Source: Paenibacillus amylolyticus (GTDB lineage Bacteria > Bacillota > Bacilli > Paenibacillales > Paenibacillaceae). From it: a DNA stretch of 64,000 bases. Shown here one piece after another: positions 29,260-38,530 of the stretch. The number at the start of each line of letters is the position of its first letter. Positions within the stretch are counted from its first letter, which is position 1. Under the pieces are notes generated by a model that was not told where the DNA came from, did not search any database, and was given only the letters and a program-made list of their open reading frames with translations. The stretch spans positions 6,696,001-6,760,000 of the forward strand of contig NZ_CP121451.1 of the NCBI RefSeq assembly GCF_029689945.1, given 5' to 3'. The position numbers and the translations under genes are program-made.

Positions 29260-29296
29260 ATTGCTTATACTTTCATCAATTTGTATTTTCTTTTAA

Positions 29297-29317
29297 TATT
29301 GATAATGATTATCAATA
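29297..29317. promoter_or_regulatory. Fur box of the siderophore operon
   Basis: TTGATAATGATTATCAAT is a near-perfect inverted repeat matching the Fur consensus (TGATAATNATTATCA core, 15 of 15). It lies 264 bases upstream of the ATP-grasp start, with the MITE-like copy A in between. Iron repression of the operon is thus strongly indicated. Confidence 0.9.
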
Positions 29318-29449
29318 TCATACAAATCCTATTTTATGGCAATTCAATCTGAATTGTCAACAATAAACTTTTAAGGAAAAATAAGATTGATTTTAACAAG
29401 GTTGGAATAGGTATGGTTTTGTTACATCTAATAGCAGATACATCAAACA

Positions 29450-29490
29450 GGGCAAGCTCTGGACCATAACGAAACCAAGAGCTTGCCTGT
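29450..29490. terminator. Hairpin downstream of the ABC transporter operon
   Basis: AGGCAAGCTCTTGG pairs with CCAGAGCTTGCC around a loop of about 10 bases. It stands about 280 bases after the ATPase stop, between the uptake operon and the siderophore operon. The T tract is weak on both strands (TGTTTCTG and TGTTTGATG). The rest of 29260-29614 outside the Fur box shows no gene. Confidence 0.5.
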
Positions 29491-29614
29491 TTCTGTGATC
29501 TGCTTTGCATGCAGAGAGTTGATGTGGAGGGTTGAACAATAAGGATATAGATTGAAATATCCTTCGAATCATGATGGAGATGATCGTCGAGCACGTAGTG
29601 AAATACTTAAATAC

Positions 29615-29769
29615 TTAATGGTTTAAATTAAGACAAACGGGTCGGGCCATATCCCTCAGGATTTCCGTCAGCTTGATAGTAAGAGCAACAGGTTCTGTGC
29701 TAACAATCCGTGCCTCCAGAAGTGGATACTCTCTTGGAACTGTTGAATTGTATCGGCGGATTGCGTCCC
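29615..29769 (-). other. Open frame downstream of the ABC ATPase (possible tail or small gene)
   Basis: A different frame from the ATPase stays open to 29615 with coding-like composition (DAIRRYNSTVPREYPLL, ARIVSTEPVALTIKL, TEILRDMARPV). It has no ribosome site or start codon of its own near the ATPase stop. It may be a small unannotated gene, an extension reached by an indel, or chance. The ATPase is already full length without it. No family recognised. Confidence 0.25.
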
Positions 29770-30591
29770 TCAAGCCAGCTGGGTGTAACGCTGTTCTCCA
29801 TTCAGCTTCCTGCCCCTTCCATGCGGGATGCATGTCGGTGTGCCAAACAGTGGATCGACTGCAATCTCACACTCCATCTGAAAGACCTTGCGGACCATCT
29901 CTTGCGTAACGATATCTTCTGGCTTCCCTTCCGCGTAGATGGACTTATTGTGAACAGCCACAATATGATGTGCATAGCGACATGCCAGATTCAGATCATG
30001 AAGCACCATCACAATCGTGCGTCCTTCCCTTTCATTCAGTTCAAACAACAGATCGAGGATATCAATCTGATGGGTCATATCCAGATAGGTTGTAGGTTCA
30101 TCCAGCAGCAGCGTTTCGGTGCCCTGCGCGAGGGTCATCGCAATCCAGGCACGCTGACGTTGTCCACCGGACAGGGCATCTACAGGACGATCCGCAAGTT
30201 CAGTCAGATGCGTGGACTCCAGTGCCAGCTTGACCATGCGCTCATCCTCTCGTGACCATTGCTTCAGCCACGTTTGATGCGGATAACGTCCTTGCTTAAC
30301 CAGTTGATTCACCGTCAGGCCTTCCGGAGCAGTCGGACCCTGTGGCAGGATGGACATGCGTCTTGAAATCTCCTTGGTCGGCAGCTTCGCAATCTCTTCA
30401 CCATCCAGCAGCACCGAACCGGAACTGGATTTCAGCAACCGGGCCATCGTACGCAGCAGCGTAGATTTGCCGCAGCCGTTGCTGCCAATCAGGACGGTAA
30501 TCTGTCCCTTGGGAATGGTCAAGTTCAAATTTTCAATAATGGGATCTGCTCCATAGGAGATCGTAAGCTCCTTGGCTTCCAGAATACTCAC
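29770..30591 (-). CDS. ABC transporter ATPase, iron-siderophore uptake (FecE/YusV type)
   Basis: A 273-residue ATPase with Walker [10 protein letters not shown], signature [10 protein letters not shown], Walker [13 protein letters not shown] and the H-loop VMVLHDLN. I chose the GTG at 30591 because GAGGAGGAGAG lies just upstream; the upstream open frame to 30687 overlaps the permease gene. The ATPase family serves FecCD-type permeases for ferric citrate and citrate-based siderophores. It is the last gene of the binding protein-permease-permease-ATPase operon. It acts on the inner face of the membrane. Confidence 0.93.
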   Translation of the reverse strand: MSILEAKELTISYGADPIIENLNLTIPKGQITVLIGSNGCGKSTLLRTMARLLKSSSGSVLLDGEEIAKLPTKEISRRMSILPQGPTAPEGLTVNQLVKQGRYPHQTWLKQWSREDERMVKLALESTHLTELADRPVDALSGGQRQRAWIAMTLAQGTETLLLDEPTTYLDMTHQIDILDLLFELNEREGRTIVMVLHDLNLACRYAHHIVAVHNKSIYAEGKPEDIVTQEMVRKVFQMECEIAVDPLFGTPTCIPHGRGRKLNGEQRYTQLA

Positions 30592-30604
30592 AGCCCTCTC
30601 CTCC

Positions 30605-31647
30605 TCAAAACTGATTTCGATTCTTGAATAACAAATACAGGAAAAATGGTGCGCCAACGCCTGCGGTGAATACCCCTGCGGGAACATCTAGCGGTAAAAA
30701 AGCCGTACGGGCTATCAGATCTGCGACAAATACAAGCAGAGCACCCACCAGTCCGGACACGATCAGCATACTGCCAAACATCCGACCGACCAGCTTTCGG
30801 GCAATATGTGGAGCAATCAGGCCAACAAAACCAATGGTTCCGGCCACAGCCACAGCGATTCCCGCAAGCAGTACACTGCATAACAGCAACGCAGAACGAT
30901 GCCACTGTACCGTTACACCCAGTCCTGTCGCCAAGTCATCCCCGAACTCCTGTGCATTCAGGCTGCGGGCGAACCAGATCGCCAGCGGTACAACAATCAC
31001 CATAACTAGCAGTATGGTTCGAACATCGATCCACGATGCTCCATACACGCTTCCTGTCAGCCAGATATAGGCTTGACCTGCCGTGTAGAACGGACTCAGG
31101 ATCAGCATAAAGGTCGTTCCGGCCCCGGTAATGGCTGAGACTCCAATACCGATTAATACCAAGCGGATCGGACTAACGCCCTTTTTCCAAGCAAGTACGT
31201 AGATGCTCAATGCCGTCAGAAGCGCACCAACAACGGCAAACAGCGGCAAAAGCTTGATGCTCACCGCTCCCCCAGCAACGTAACAAACCCTACAGCCGCA
31301 ACAGCTGCACCGCCAGTGATACCAATGACATCCGGTGAGGCCAGCGGATTACGGATAATGCCTTGCAGCAGCGCGCCTGACATACCGAGCGCTGCACCTA
31401 CGAGCAGGGACAATAACACCCGTGGCAGTCTTAAGGTCAGCACGACGAAGTCATGCTCCCCTTCATTCAGACCCAATATCGTTCTGATCACATCAAGCGG
31501 AGAAATAAAGTCACTACCCACACTGGTACCGACTACTCCAGCCACCAGGAACAGAAAAATACATATGCCGATGACAGCCAGTGATTTTCGTTCCATTTGC
31601 ACCGAGACGGTGTCTTTTTTGTTGCGGAACGTCCACATCTTCCTCAT
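30605..31647 (-). CDS. FecCD-family permease subunit 2, one frameshift
   Basis: Frames 31261-31647 and 30605-31264 join when one G is restored in the plus-strand C5 run at 31269-31273, giving 347 residues with about ten membrane segments. Motifs [25 protein letters not shown] and [15 protein letters not shown] are those of the FecCD family; [12 protein letters not shown] is the loop that docks the ATPase. The first motif is given in full only by position, near residues 73-97. The start overlaps the stop of permease 1 (ATGA-type). It forms the translocation pore with permease 1. Confidence 0.9.
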
Positions 31648-32657
31648 ATCTTCGTCACCCCCTTGCGGGCGATGTACACGAAGAATGGTCCGCCAATCAA
31701 CGCAGTCATGACACCGAGTGGAACTTCCTGCGGCATGATCACCAGTCTAGCCACCACATCTGCGGACAGCAGCAGAATGGCACCTCCGACTATAGAGTAA
31801 GGAACGAGCCAGCGGTAATCATTGCCTACCAGTGCACGCATGATATGGGGAACAACCAGACCGACAAGACCGATCGAACCGGCTACAGCAACTGAACCAC
31901 CCGCCAGCAATACGGTAACAACGCCCATGAGCACCTTGACCAGAAGTACGTTCTGTCCCATGCCTTTGGCGATATCGTCACCCGTCAACAACAGATTGAT
32001 CGCTCTGCCCATGAACAGAGAGACAATGGCTGCGACTGTCATGTACGGCAGAACGGGATATAACATATCCAATGTCCGCCCGCTAACTGAACCGGCCAGC
32101 CAGAACAGTACATCCTGCAATCCGGTTCCATCCAGTACGAGAATGGCTTGTGTGAACGAGGCAAACAATGCCGAGATTGCCGTCCCTGCCAGTACAATTT
32201 TGATCGGTGTCAGGCCATCCCGACCGAGGGATCCCAAGGCATACACAATCGCCGCGGCAACCGCAGCTCCGGCAAAACCAAACCACATCATGGTGGTCAG
32301 CGAGGATACGGACAATACTACAATAGCAATGACAATAAAAAAGATCGCCCCTGCATTGATCCCGAACACACTTGGTGAGGCAAGCGGGTTACGTGTTAAT
32401 GCCTGCATCAGTCCACCCGCTACAGCCAAACTTGCACCAACGACAGCAGCAATAATTGTACGTGGCAGCCGCTCCGTCAGGAGCACCACATGTTCCACCG
32501 AGCTATCGTCATAGAATTGCAGCGCATCCCATGCCATCTGAAATGTGATATGCGTGCGTCCCAGAATCATACTGGCTGTGCAAGCAAGTAGAAGTAATAT
32601 GAATAAACCAACCAGCCCATAGATCTTGGCGCTTGCCTTTGTAAAAAGGGGAAACAT
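31644..32657 (-). CDS. FecCD-family permease subunit 1
   Basis: A 337-residue protein, intact, with about ten membrane segments. Family signatures are RLPRTIIAAVVGASLAVAGG and the ATPase-coupling loop GSIGLVGLVVPHIMRALVG. It pairs with permease 2 as a heterodimer for ferric-siderophore import. The gap to the binding-protein gene is about 100 bases and contains a strong hairpin with a T run, so expression is probably partly attenuated relative to the binding protein. Comparable systems are FecCD, YfmDE and the achromobactin CbrBC pair. Confidence 0.93.
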   Translation of the reverse strand: MFPLFTKASAKIYGLVGLFILLLLACTASMILGRTHITFQMAWDALQFYDDSSVEHVVLLTERLPRTIIAAVVGASLAVAGGLMQALTRNPLASPSVFGINAGAIFFIVIAIVVLSVSSLTTMMWFGFAGAAVAAAIVYALGSLGRDGLTPIKIVLAGTAISALFASFTQAILVLDGTGLQDVLFWLAGSVSGRTLDMLYPVLPYMTVAAIVSLFMGRAINLLLTGDDIAKGMGQNVLLVKVLMGVVTVLLAGGSVAVAGSIGLVGLVVPHIMRALVGNDYRWLVPYSIVGGAILLLSADVVARLVIMPQEVPLGVMTALIGGPFFVYIARKGVTKI

Positions 32658-32687
32658 ATGCTCACTCTTTCATCTGTAAAATGAAAA

Positions 32688-32745
32688 AGGACCTGCCTGC
32701 CCATACACTTCGTTAACGAATGTCCTGGTGCACGGCAGGTCCTGC
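32688..32745 (-). terminator. Intra-operon terminator/attenuator after the binding-protein gene
   Basis: On the minus strand GGACCTGCC ... GGCAGGTCC with a further inner stem (CATTCGTTAACGAA) is followed by TTTTTC. Placed between binding protein and permease, it should give more binding protein than permease, a common pattern. Confidence 0.75.
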
Positions 32746-32755
32746 TCCTGTTTAA

Positions 32756-33769
32756 TTAGTTCAGGTTGAACTGCTTATATAGATCGTCCAGCATCATGTT
32801 GGCCGATGTATATCCACCTGCCATATTCCAGGCCACTTCATCAACCTGAATCAGTTGGTTGTTCTTGACTGCATCAAGATTCTTCCACAGCGGACTGCTG
32901 GTCCAATCATCGTAATTTTTCTGAATGGCATCGGTCTCGGTGCCTGAATTGAAGTTAAAGATCATGTCCGCATTCATATCCGGAATGTTCTCTTTGGAAG
33001 TCAATTCAACTCCCCAAGTATCTGCATCATGTCCTTCAGGTCTGGTGAATCCAAGCTCTTTCAGAATTTTACCTGCATAACCCATGTAGAAAATACGAAC
33101 CTGATCGGCTCTGAAGTTCGTAATGGTTGCTTCAATTGGCAGACGATCGCCCATCTTCTCTTTGAAATCAGCTACACGCACATCCCAATCGGACAATAGC
33201 TTGTTCGATTGCTCAACCATATTCATCGCTTCACCCGCTATTTTCACCGTTTCTTTCCAGTCGAACAGGGTCTCCGTCACTACGGTTGGTGCGATCTGAG
33301 ACAATTGTTCATAGATCTCTTCATGTCTGATCTTTGTAGCAATAATCAAATCCGGTTTCAACTTGTTGATCTCTTCCAGATTGGGCTGGGATTCCTGTCC
33401 TACTTGTGGAACTCCGTCCAGATCCGCTCTCAGATATTCATAGACTGGCTGTTGAACCCATGATTCAACCACGCCTGCCGGTTTCACACCCAGTGCAACG
33501 ACTACATCATTCGCACCCTGGAACAGGGTAACAATCTTTTGTGGTGTTCCCTTTATTGTTGTTTCGCCCATGGCATGTTTGATCACTCGGGTCTGATCTT
33601 CAGTCGCACTGGCAGTGGCATCACTTTCATTATTGCTCTCATTGCTGCTTGCAGCTTGGCTGGAAGTATTCGTTGTCTCGGCACTTCCCCCCGAAGCACA
33701 ACCAGCAAGTAGCGAAATCATCAGAATAAGTGCTGCATAAATGTATAGCTTTTTCTTTACTTTATACAT
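32756..33769 (-). CDS. Iron-siderophore binding lipoprotein (FecB/FhuD family)
   Basis: A 337-residue lipoprotein: signal with basic start and lipobox LAGC (Cys24), a Ser/Thr/Asn/Glu-rich linker to about residue 60, then a type III (helical backbone) binding domain starting GETTIKGTPQKIV. Residues such as GVKPAGVVESW and DLIIATKIRHE fit FecB-like ferric-citrate or carboxylate-siderophore binders. AGGGGAGA precedes the ATG. A Fur box overlaps the promoter region, and the siderophore operon lies next to it, so it most likely binds the ferric form of that siderophore outside the membrane. Confidence 0.92.
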   Translation of the reverse strand: MYKVKKKLYIYAALILMISLLAGCASGGSAETTNTSSQAASSNESNNESDATASATEDQTRVIKHAMGETTIKGTPQKIVTLFQGANDVVVALGVKPAGVVESWVQQPVYEYLRADLDGVPQVGQESQPNLEEINKLKPDLIIATKIRHEEIYEQLSQIAPTVVTETLFDWKETVKIAGEAMNMVEQSNKLLSDWDVRVADFKEKMGDRLPIEATITNFRADQVRIFYMGYAGKILKELGFTRPEGHDADTWGVELTSKENIPDMNADMIFNFNSGTETDAIQKNYDDWTSSPLWKNLDAVKNNQLIQVDEVAWNMAGGYTSANMMLDDLYKQFNLN

Positions 33770-33797
33770 GTAACCCGTCTCCCCTTTTTCCTCTAAA

Positions 33798-33820
33798 TGA
33801 TATTGAATCTCATTATCAAT
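33798..33820. promoter_or_regulatory. Fur box of the uptake operon
   Basis: On the minus strand TTGATAATGAGATTCAATATCA contains overlapping 7-1-7 Fur half-sites (TGATAAT and AATATCA with a GATTC core). It lies about 30-50 bases upstream of the binding-protein start. The remainder of 33821-34115 is AT-rich with no gene seen. Confidence 0.8.
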
Positions 33821-34116
33821 TGTATTGTAATGGAGAACAAACCATTATACAAGCATTTTATTTGGAAAAACTTCTCACGATTTAACGAACTCCTTCACTT
33901 CTTAAAACAACAATAAATACATACATATAGACCAAACCTATATAATATATACCGATATAATCCACTCATTAAAAAACCATATATGTAAATTTATTCTTAG
34001 TCACTTAACATGTAAATTCCTATTCTTGCTTTTAGCTTCATCTAATACATCTCTCTTACCGCTGGTGAATTATTATTCATTCATATGTATTCAATCAAGG
34101 ATATTACTGTAAAACA

Positions 34117-34166
34117 ATTCCTGTAATTTCTTGTTGTACTATGTTAGATTATCCATTGGAATAAAA
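34117..34166 (+). promoter_or_regulatory. Conserved upstream block, copy 1
   Basis: A 50-base block (ATTCCTGTAATTTCTTGT ... TATCCATTGGAATA) is about 80 percent identical to 52838-52886. Both stand about 75 bases before a paralogous secreted-protein gene. It is likely the promoter plus a regulator site shared by the pair. Confidence 0.6.
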
Positions 34167-34195
34167 TCACATCTATAGATAGGGGATATTAACAC

Positions 34196-34777
34196 GTGAA
34201 GAAATCATGGGTACTATCAATCATTATGAGTTTTGTTTTGCTCGGCGGAGTGTTCGCACCTGCAGGTTCTTACGCCGCTGCTGCGGATGACACAACCACT
34301 ACATATTCGGAAGACGAATACTATGAAGACATTGACACGTCAGAACAAGAGCCTCTACCTTCAGCTGAAGAAGAAGATTTCCTGAACTACCTGGATCAGT
34401 TGGATCTCGCATCAGTATATGAGGAGAAAGCGTTCAATGCACTGGGAGGCGGATTTTACATTACATCTTCCAATCGCAAGTCCGTGTTCCTGAAACTGAC
34501 CAACACTGCGATTCCTAACTACACCAAATATGTATCCAAGCTGAAACTGATTAAACCGCAAACTGCAGAGCTGCAAAAAATCCATGCCAGCCTGATCAAA
34601 GGTAGCTATACCCAGCTGGAAGGCTTCCAACTCGCCAAAAAAGCGGTCTCCAAAACAACGGTAAACAGCGCTGTCCTGAAACAAGCCAATGCCAAAATTG
34701 CTGCCGGCAAGAAAAATATCGAGAAGTACCAAAAAGAATTGTCTGCCTACGCCTATGATCTTGGATATGAATTTTAA
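34196..34777 (+). CDS. Secreted protein of unknown family, paralogue A
   Basis: A 193-residue protein starting at a GTG with AGGGG about 10 bases upstream. It has a signal peptide (MKKSWVLSIIMSFVLLGG, cleavage after about SYAAA), an acidic low-complexity stretch (SEDEYYEDIDTSEQE), and a helical domain with NRKSVFLKLTNTAIPNYTKY and KLIKPQTAELQKIH. A paralogue at 52911 shares this whole layout, with about 55 percent similarity in the helical domain. No family recognised. It is probably released or held at the wall. A terminator hairpin lies at 34867-34907. Confidence 0.8.
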   Translation: MKKSWVLSIIMSFVLLGGVFAPAGSYAAAADDTTTTYSEDEYYEDIDTSEQEPLPSAEEEDFLNYLDQLDLASVYEEKAFNALGGGFYITSSNRKSVFLKLTNTAIPNYTKYVSKLKLIKPQTAELQKIHASLIKGSYTQLEGFQLAKKAVSKTTVNSAVLKQANAKIAAGKKNIEKYQKELSAYAYDLGYEF

Positions 34778-34866
34778 AAACAATTTTGAAATTTAAGGAA
34801 AAAAAGTGTTTTCTTTTGCTGATTTACTTCGTATAATAGCACTATAATCAAAAGGCTATGCTGCCG

Positions 34867-34907
34867 AAAGGTACAACCTCGTGAACAATAGAGGTTGTGC
34901 CTTTTTT
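34867..34907 (+). terminator. Hairpin with T run between paralogue A and neopullulanase
   Basis: AAAGGTACAACCTC ... GAGGTTGTGCCTTTTTT is a strong intrinsic terminator. It can close paralogue A, but a TATAAT box at 34832-34837 lies between, so it may instead be a leader attenuator of the amylase gene. See the shared-leader finding. Confidence 0.75.
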
Positions 34908-34960
34908 GCGTTTATGGCCAGATTGATCTGAATTTCATCATCTGCCAAGGAGTGATTCAC

Positions 34961-36732
34961 ATGATTCTTGAAGCTATTTACCATCGCCCGAAACTCAATT
35001 GGTCTTATGCTTATGATCGCTCGACTATGCATCTACGACTTCGGTCCAAACGCGGGGATCTGGATGCGGTAATCGCCATAACCGGGACAAATATGCCTGG
35101 GATCGGACCATTACGCATATCCCCATGCACATCTTTGCCCGAGATGAAATGTTCGATTATTGGGAAGCGGAGACTTCACCTCCCTATCGCAGATTGCGTT
35201 ATGGCTTCCAACTGATTCAGGGTGAGGAATCGATCTGGATGACGGAGCGCGGATTCGAGCAGGCACTGCCTGATCATGCACTTGAGTTTTTTGATTTTCC
35301 ATTTATGAATCCGGTCGACATTTTTGAACCGCCTGCCTGGGTGAAGGACGCCGTGTTTTATCAGATTTTCCCGGAACGTTATGCGAATGGTGACCCCTCC
35401 ATCAGTCCCGCCAATGCTGAACCCTGGGGAGGAGAACCCACCCCGGTGAACTTCTTCGGCGGCGATCTGCAAGGTGTGCTTGATCATCTGGATCACATCA
35501 GCCAGCTGGGCATCAATGCCATTTACTTCTGTCCGCTGTTTGAGGCCACTACGAATCACAAATACAATACAGGCGATTACATGAAGATTGACCCTCATTT
35601 TGGGACCAATGAGCAGTTCAAGACCTTCGTGGATGCCTGTCATCAGCGTGGCATACGTGTCGTTCTGGATGCAGTGTTCAATCATTCCGGCAGAGAGTTC
35701 CCTCCTTTTGTCGATGTCATGAAGAATGGAGCCGCTTCCCCCTACGCAGACTGGTTCTATATCAAAGACTGGCCGCCACGTGTGGAGGATGGCATACCTA
35801 CTTATGATACTTTTGCCTTTGAACCGCTTATGCCAAAGCTGAATACGGAACACCCTGACGTGAAAGCATACCTGCTGGAGGTCGGACGATTCTGGATCGA
35901 GGAGATGGACATTGACGGATGGAGGCTCGATGTGGCCAACGAGGTGGATCATCAGTTCTGGCGCGAGTTCCGTCAGACGGTAAAAGCCATCAAACCTGAT
36001 GCGTATCTGCTCGGTGAGATCTGGCATGATTCGCTGATGTGGCTACAGGGAGACCAGTTCGATGCCGTGATGAATTACCCTTTTACCAATTCGGTATTGG
36101 ACTATACGGTACATGGCAAGCTCGATGGACTCGGATTTGCGAATGAGATCGGCAAATTGCTCGCAGCCTATTCACAGCCTGTAACAGAAGTGGCCTTCAA
36201 CCTGCTCGGGAGTCACGATACCCCCAGACTGCTGACCTTGTGTGATGGAGACGAGCGCAAGATGAAGCTTGCCGTTACGCTGCTGCTTACGTATCCAGGT
36301 GTGCCATGTATCTATTATGGAGACGAAGTCGGTCTTGACGGGGGATATGATCCAGGTTGCCGCAAGTGTATGGAATGGGATGAGACCAGGCAGAACCGTG
36401 AACTTCTGGAATTCTTCACCCATAGCATCTCCCTTCGCAAACAGCACCCAGCACTGCGTAGCACGGATCTGAAGATTGTATATGCGCAGGCCGGCGACCC
36501 TTGCCTGGCCATCGAACGATTGGATTCCCGTACGGGTGAACGCATGCTTCTTGTGCTGAATGCAGGTGATGAGCCATGCACCTTGGAACTTCCTTTGGCA
36601 GACCGTAACGTCTGGCGCAATCTGTATACATCCAACGTCGTGGAAGCTCGGCAAAACAAACTGACCCTCGAGCTGGAAGCGTACGGATTCTCCCTGCTGC
36701 AACTTGAGGTAAAACAACCAGCTGAGGCCTGA
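34961..36732 (+). CDS. Neopullulanase/cyclomaltodextrinase-type GH13 enzyme, one frameshift
   Basis: One G missing from the run at 35084-35086 splits it (N-terminal frame from 34961, rest from 35125). Repaired length is 590 residues. An N-terminal CBM34-type beta domain (about 1-125) is followed by the GH13 barrel: VVLDAVFNHSG, the nucleophile Asp in GWRLDVANEVD, acid/base Glu in LLGEIWHDS, and LLGSHDTPR with the transition-state Asp. No signal peptide, so cytoplasmic. AAGGAG lies 9 bases before the ATG. The GH13_20 enzymes hydrolyse cyclodextrins, pullulan and maltodextrins. This fits with the CGTase 5 kb away and the maltodextrin importer. Confidence 0.9.
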
Positions 36733-36765
36733 TATAAATACAGCTAACAAGGGTAAACACTTCAA

Positions 36766-36811
36766 AAAAGGCTGTCCTCAAGGTCATATAGACGACCGGG
36801 AGCAGCCTTTC
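36766..36811 (+). terminator. Terminator of the neopullulanase gene
   Basis: AAAAAAGGCTGTCCTC ... GGGAGCAGCCTTTCC forms a stem around a loop of about 18 bases, 35-80 bases after the stop. Confidence 0.7.
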
Positions 36812-36832
36812 CTACATCTTATTCATTATATT

Positions 36833-37028
36833 CTAACGAACTCAGCACACCTTATTCGCTTCATGATCGTCCGGCTAACTACCTAACGAACCAGAGAGAC
36901 GTTATTTCGTTAAATAGGGCGATTTGGGCAAGCAAAAGCCGTATTTGGGACGAAATAACGTTACTGAGATTCGTTAAGTTTTACTTTTCTTGATTATCCC
37001 CCAATACGATGTCTGAGGTTCGTTAGCG
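36833..37028. repeat. AACGAA palindromic repeat cluster 1
   Basis: Four variants of the unit TAACGAACCTGAG-n-ACGTTATTTCG occur here, two in each orientation: TAACGAACTCAG, CTAACGAACCAGAG, ACGTTACTGAGATTCGTTA and GTCTGAGGTTCGTTAG. The middle pair forms a large inverted repeat (GACGTTATTTCG and CGAAATAACGTT). It fills the gap between convergent genes. A related cluster is at 57727-57925. Confidence 0.65.
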
Positions 37029-37164
37029 ATAGCGGTTGAGGGAAACTCTTCGAGGTGGACACCTTTCCTGTTCCTGTTCCCATTCACAATTCCAGATTAG
37101 GTTAACAGTCTCTGCTCTCCCGCCTCATATGGATTGGTAACCTTGACCTCTTTCTATGCTAAGC

Positions 37165-38530
37165 TTAGGCGAATGGCAGCGGGGAAGTCGGTTTACGGAT
37201 TTTCTTCATTCTCGAACTTACGAGTTCTCCCTGTGTAATTACGATTTTCTGCGGTATTTTATAGGAAGGCAGCTTATCCCGACAATATTCCCAGATGGAT
37301 CGCCGCAGATCGGTAAGAGTGCACTCGGCAGCCAGCCGCACGGTTACCTTCACTCTCTGACCGGTGATGCCACTCTGCTCTCCCGAAACGACGGCCGCTT
37401 CAATACATTCCATCTCTTCCAGAACACCCTCGACCTCAGCAGGATATACCTTCCGTCCCCTATGTTAATAATCTCCGAACGGCGGCCCAAAATGCGAATG
37501 TACCCCTGCTCCAATACAGCTTCATCTCCGGTTCGCAGCCATCCATCCTCCGTAAAAGGTGATGGTGCATTCAGATATCCGATCATCGCTGTTGCTGTAT
37601 GAATCTGCAATTCTCCTTCCACCACCCGGTACTTGACCTCTTCATCTTGAATGGAGAACAGCAGAGATCCTGGTTCTTTGGAACGGGTTGGCAGTATGCC
37701 CAATTCAGACATACCATAGGCTTGTATCGTCCTAATCTGTGGAAATCTCCGGTTCCAGGCTGCCAGAACAGATGGAGGCATCACTTCCGATCCGTATGAC
37801 ACCACTTCGAGACTCGACAGATCATACCCTTCATCATTTCTGCCCAGCAGCAACAGATTCATGAATGTTGGGGAGACAGGCAGTGCCTGCACACGAAACT
37901 TCTCAATCGTCCGGCACACTTCTTCAGGAGAGCGATCCGCAATGATACACAGACATCCCCCACTGGACAGGGATTGCAGCATGGTATTCACACCGCCGAT
38001 ATGATCAAACATCATGAATGGGATCGTTCGCAAGGGCCGAATCTGTCGTCGAAAACGATGTAACAGCCGATCTGCACGATGCACAGTCGCTTTACTCGTT
38101 CCGGTTGATCCGGATGAGAAGAGTACCAGTCCCCTACACCCTCCTGTGCCAGCGTGGATAACAACACTGGAATCTCTTCGGAGCATGCCCACGTTTGCCG
38201 AATGAACAACTTGCCTTCTTCAATGCCCAAACGCCATTTCACCTGTGCCAGCTTCATATATTCCTGTCGTTTGACTTCAACCAGGTTCCGATCCATGGGA
38301 AGCACAATGCACCCTTGTCCGAGCAAAGCAATCAATGCTGCCGCGGCATAAGGAGAATAGTCTTCTTCCAGCGTTACGAGCTGTCCAGCCAGCCCTTCTG
38401 CCGTAATCCAATCGCTCATGATCTCAACCTCTTCCAGCAGCCAACGGTAGCTGTACTCCTGATCCTTCCAGATCAGTGCAGGATGCTGTTCCTGTTCCGC
38501 GAAACGTTCGAGCAAAAATTGGGTCAACAT
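37165..38530 (-). CDS. AMP-forming acyl/aryl ligase (adenylation enzyme), two frameshifts
   Basis: Restoring one G in the run at 38131-38134 and one base at 37442-37443 gives 455 residues, short for the family. Core motifs: LVLFSSGSTGTSKATV (phosphate loop), YGMSELGILP (A5), GWLRTGDEAVLE (A7) and RILGRRSEIINIGD (A8). The C-terminal lysine motif lies near SSRMKKIRKPTS. It activates a carboxylic acid as acyl-AMP and passes it to a thiol. The ATG overlaps the stop of the BtrH-ACP gene (ATGTTGA), so the likely acceptor is that carrier protein. Substrate not predictable by eye. Confidence 0.85.

Noticed and set aside
29334..29594. 86-codon minus-strand frame between the two iron operons
   Set aside because: No ribosome site, crosses a hairpin and has shadow-like composition.
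31822..32514. Plus-strand open frame of 230 codons opposite the FecCD permease
   Set aside because: Antisense shadow of an intact membrane-protein gene; Thr/Ala/Pro-rich with no family resemblance.
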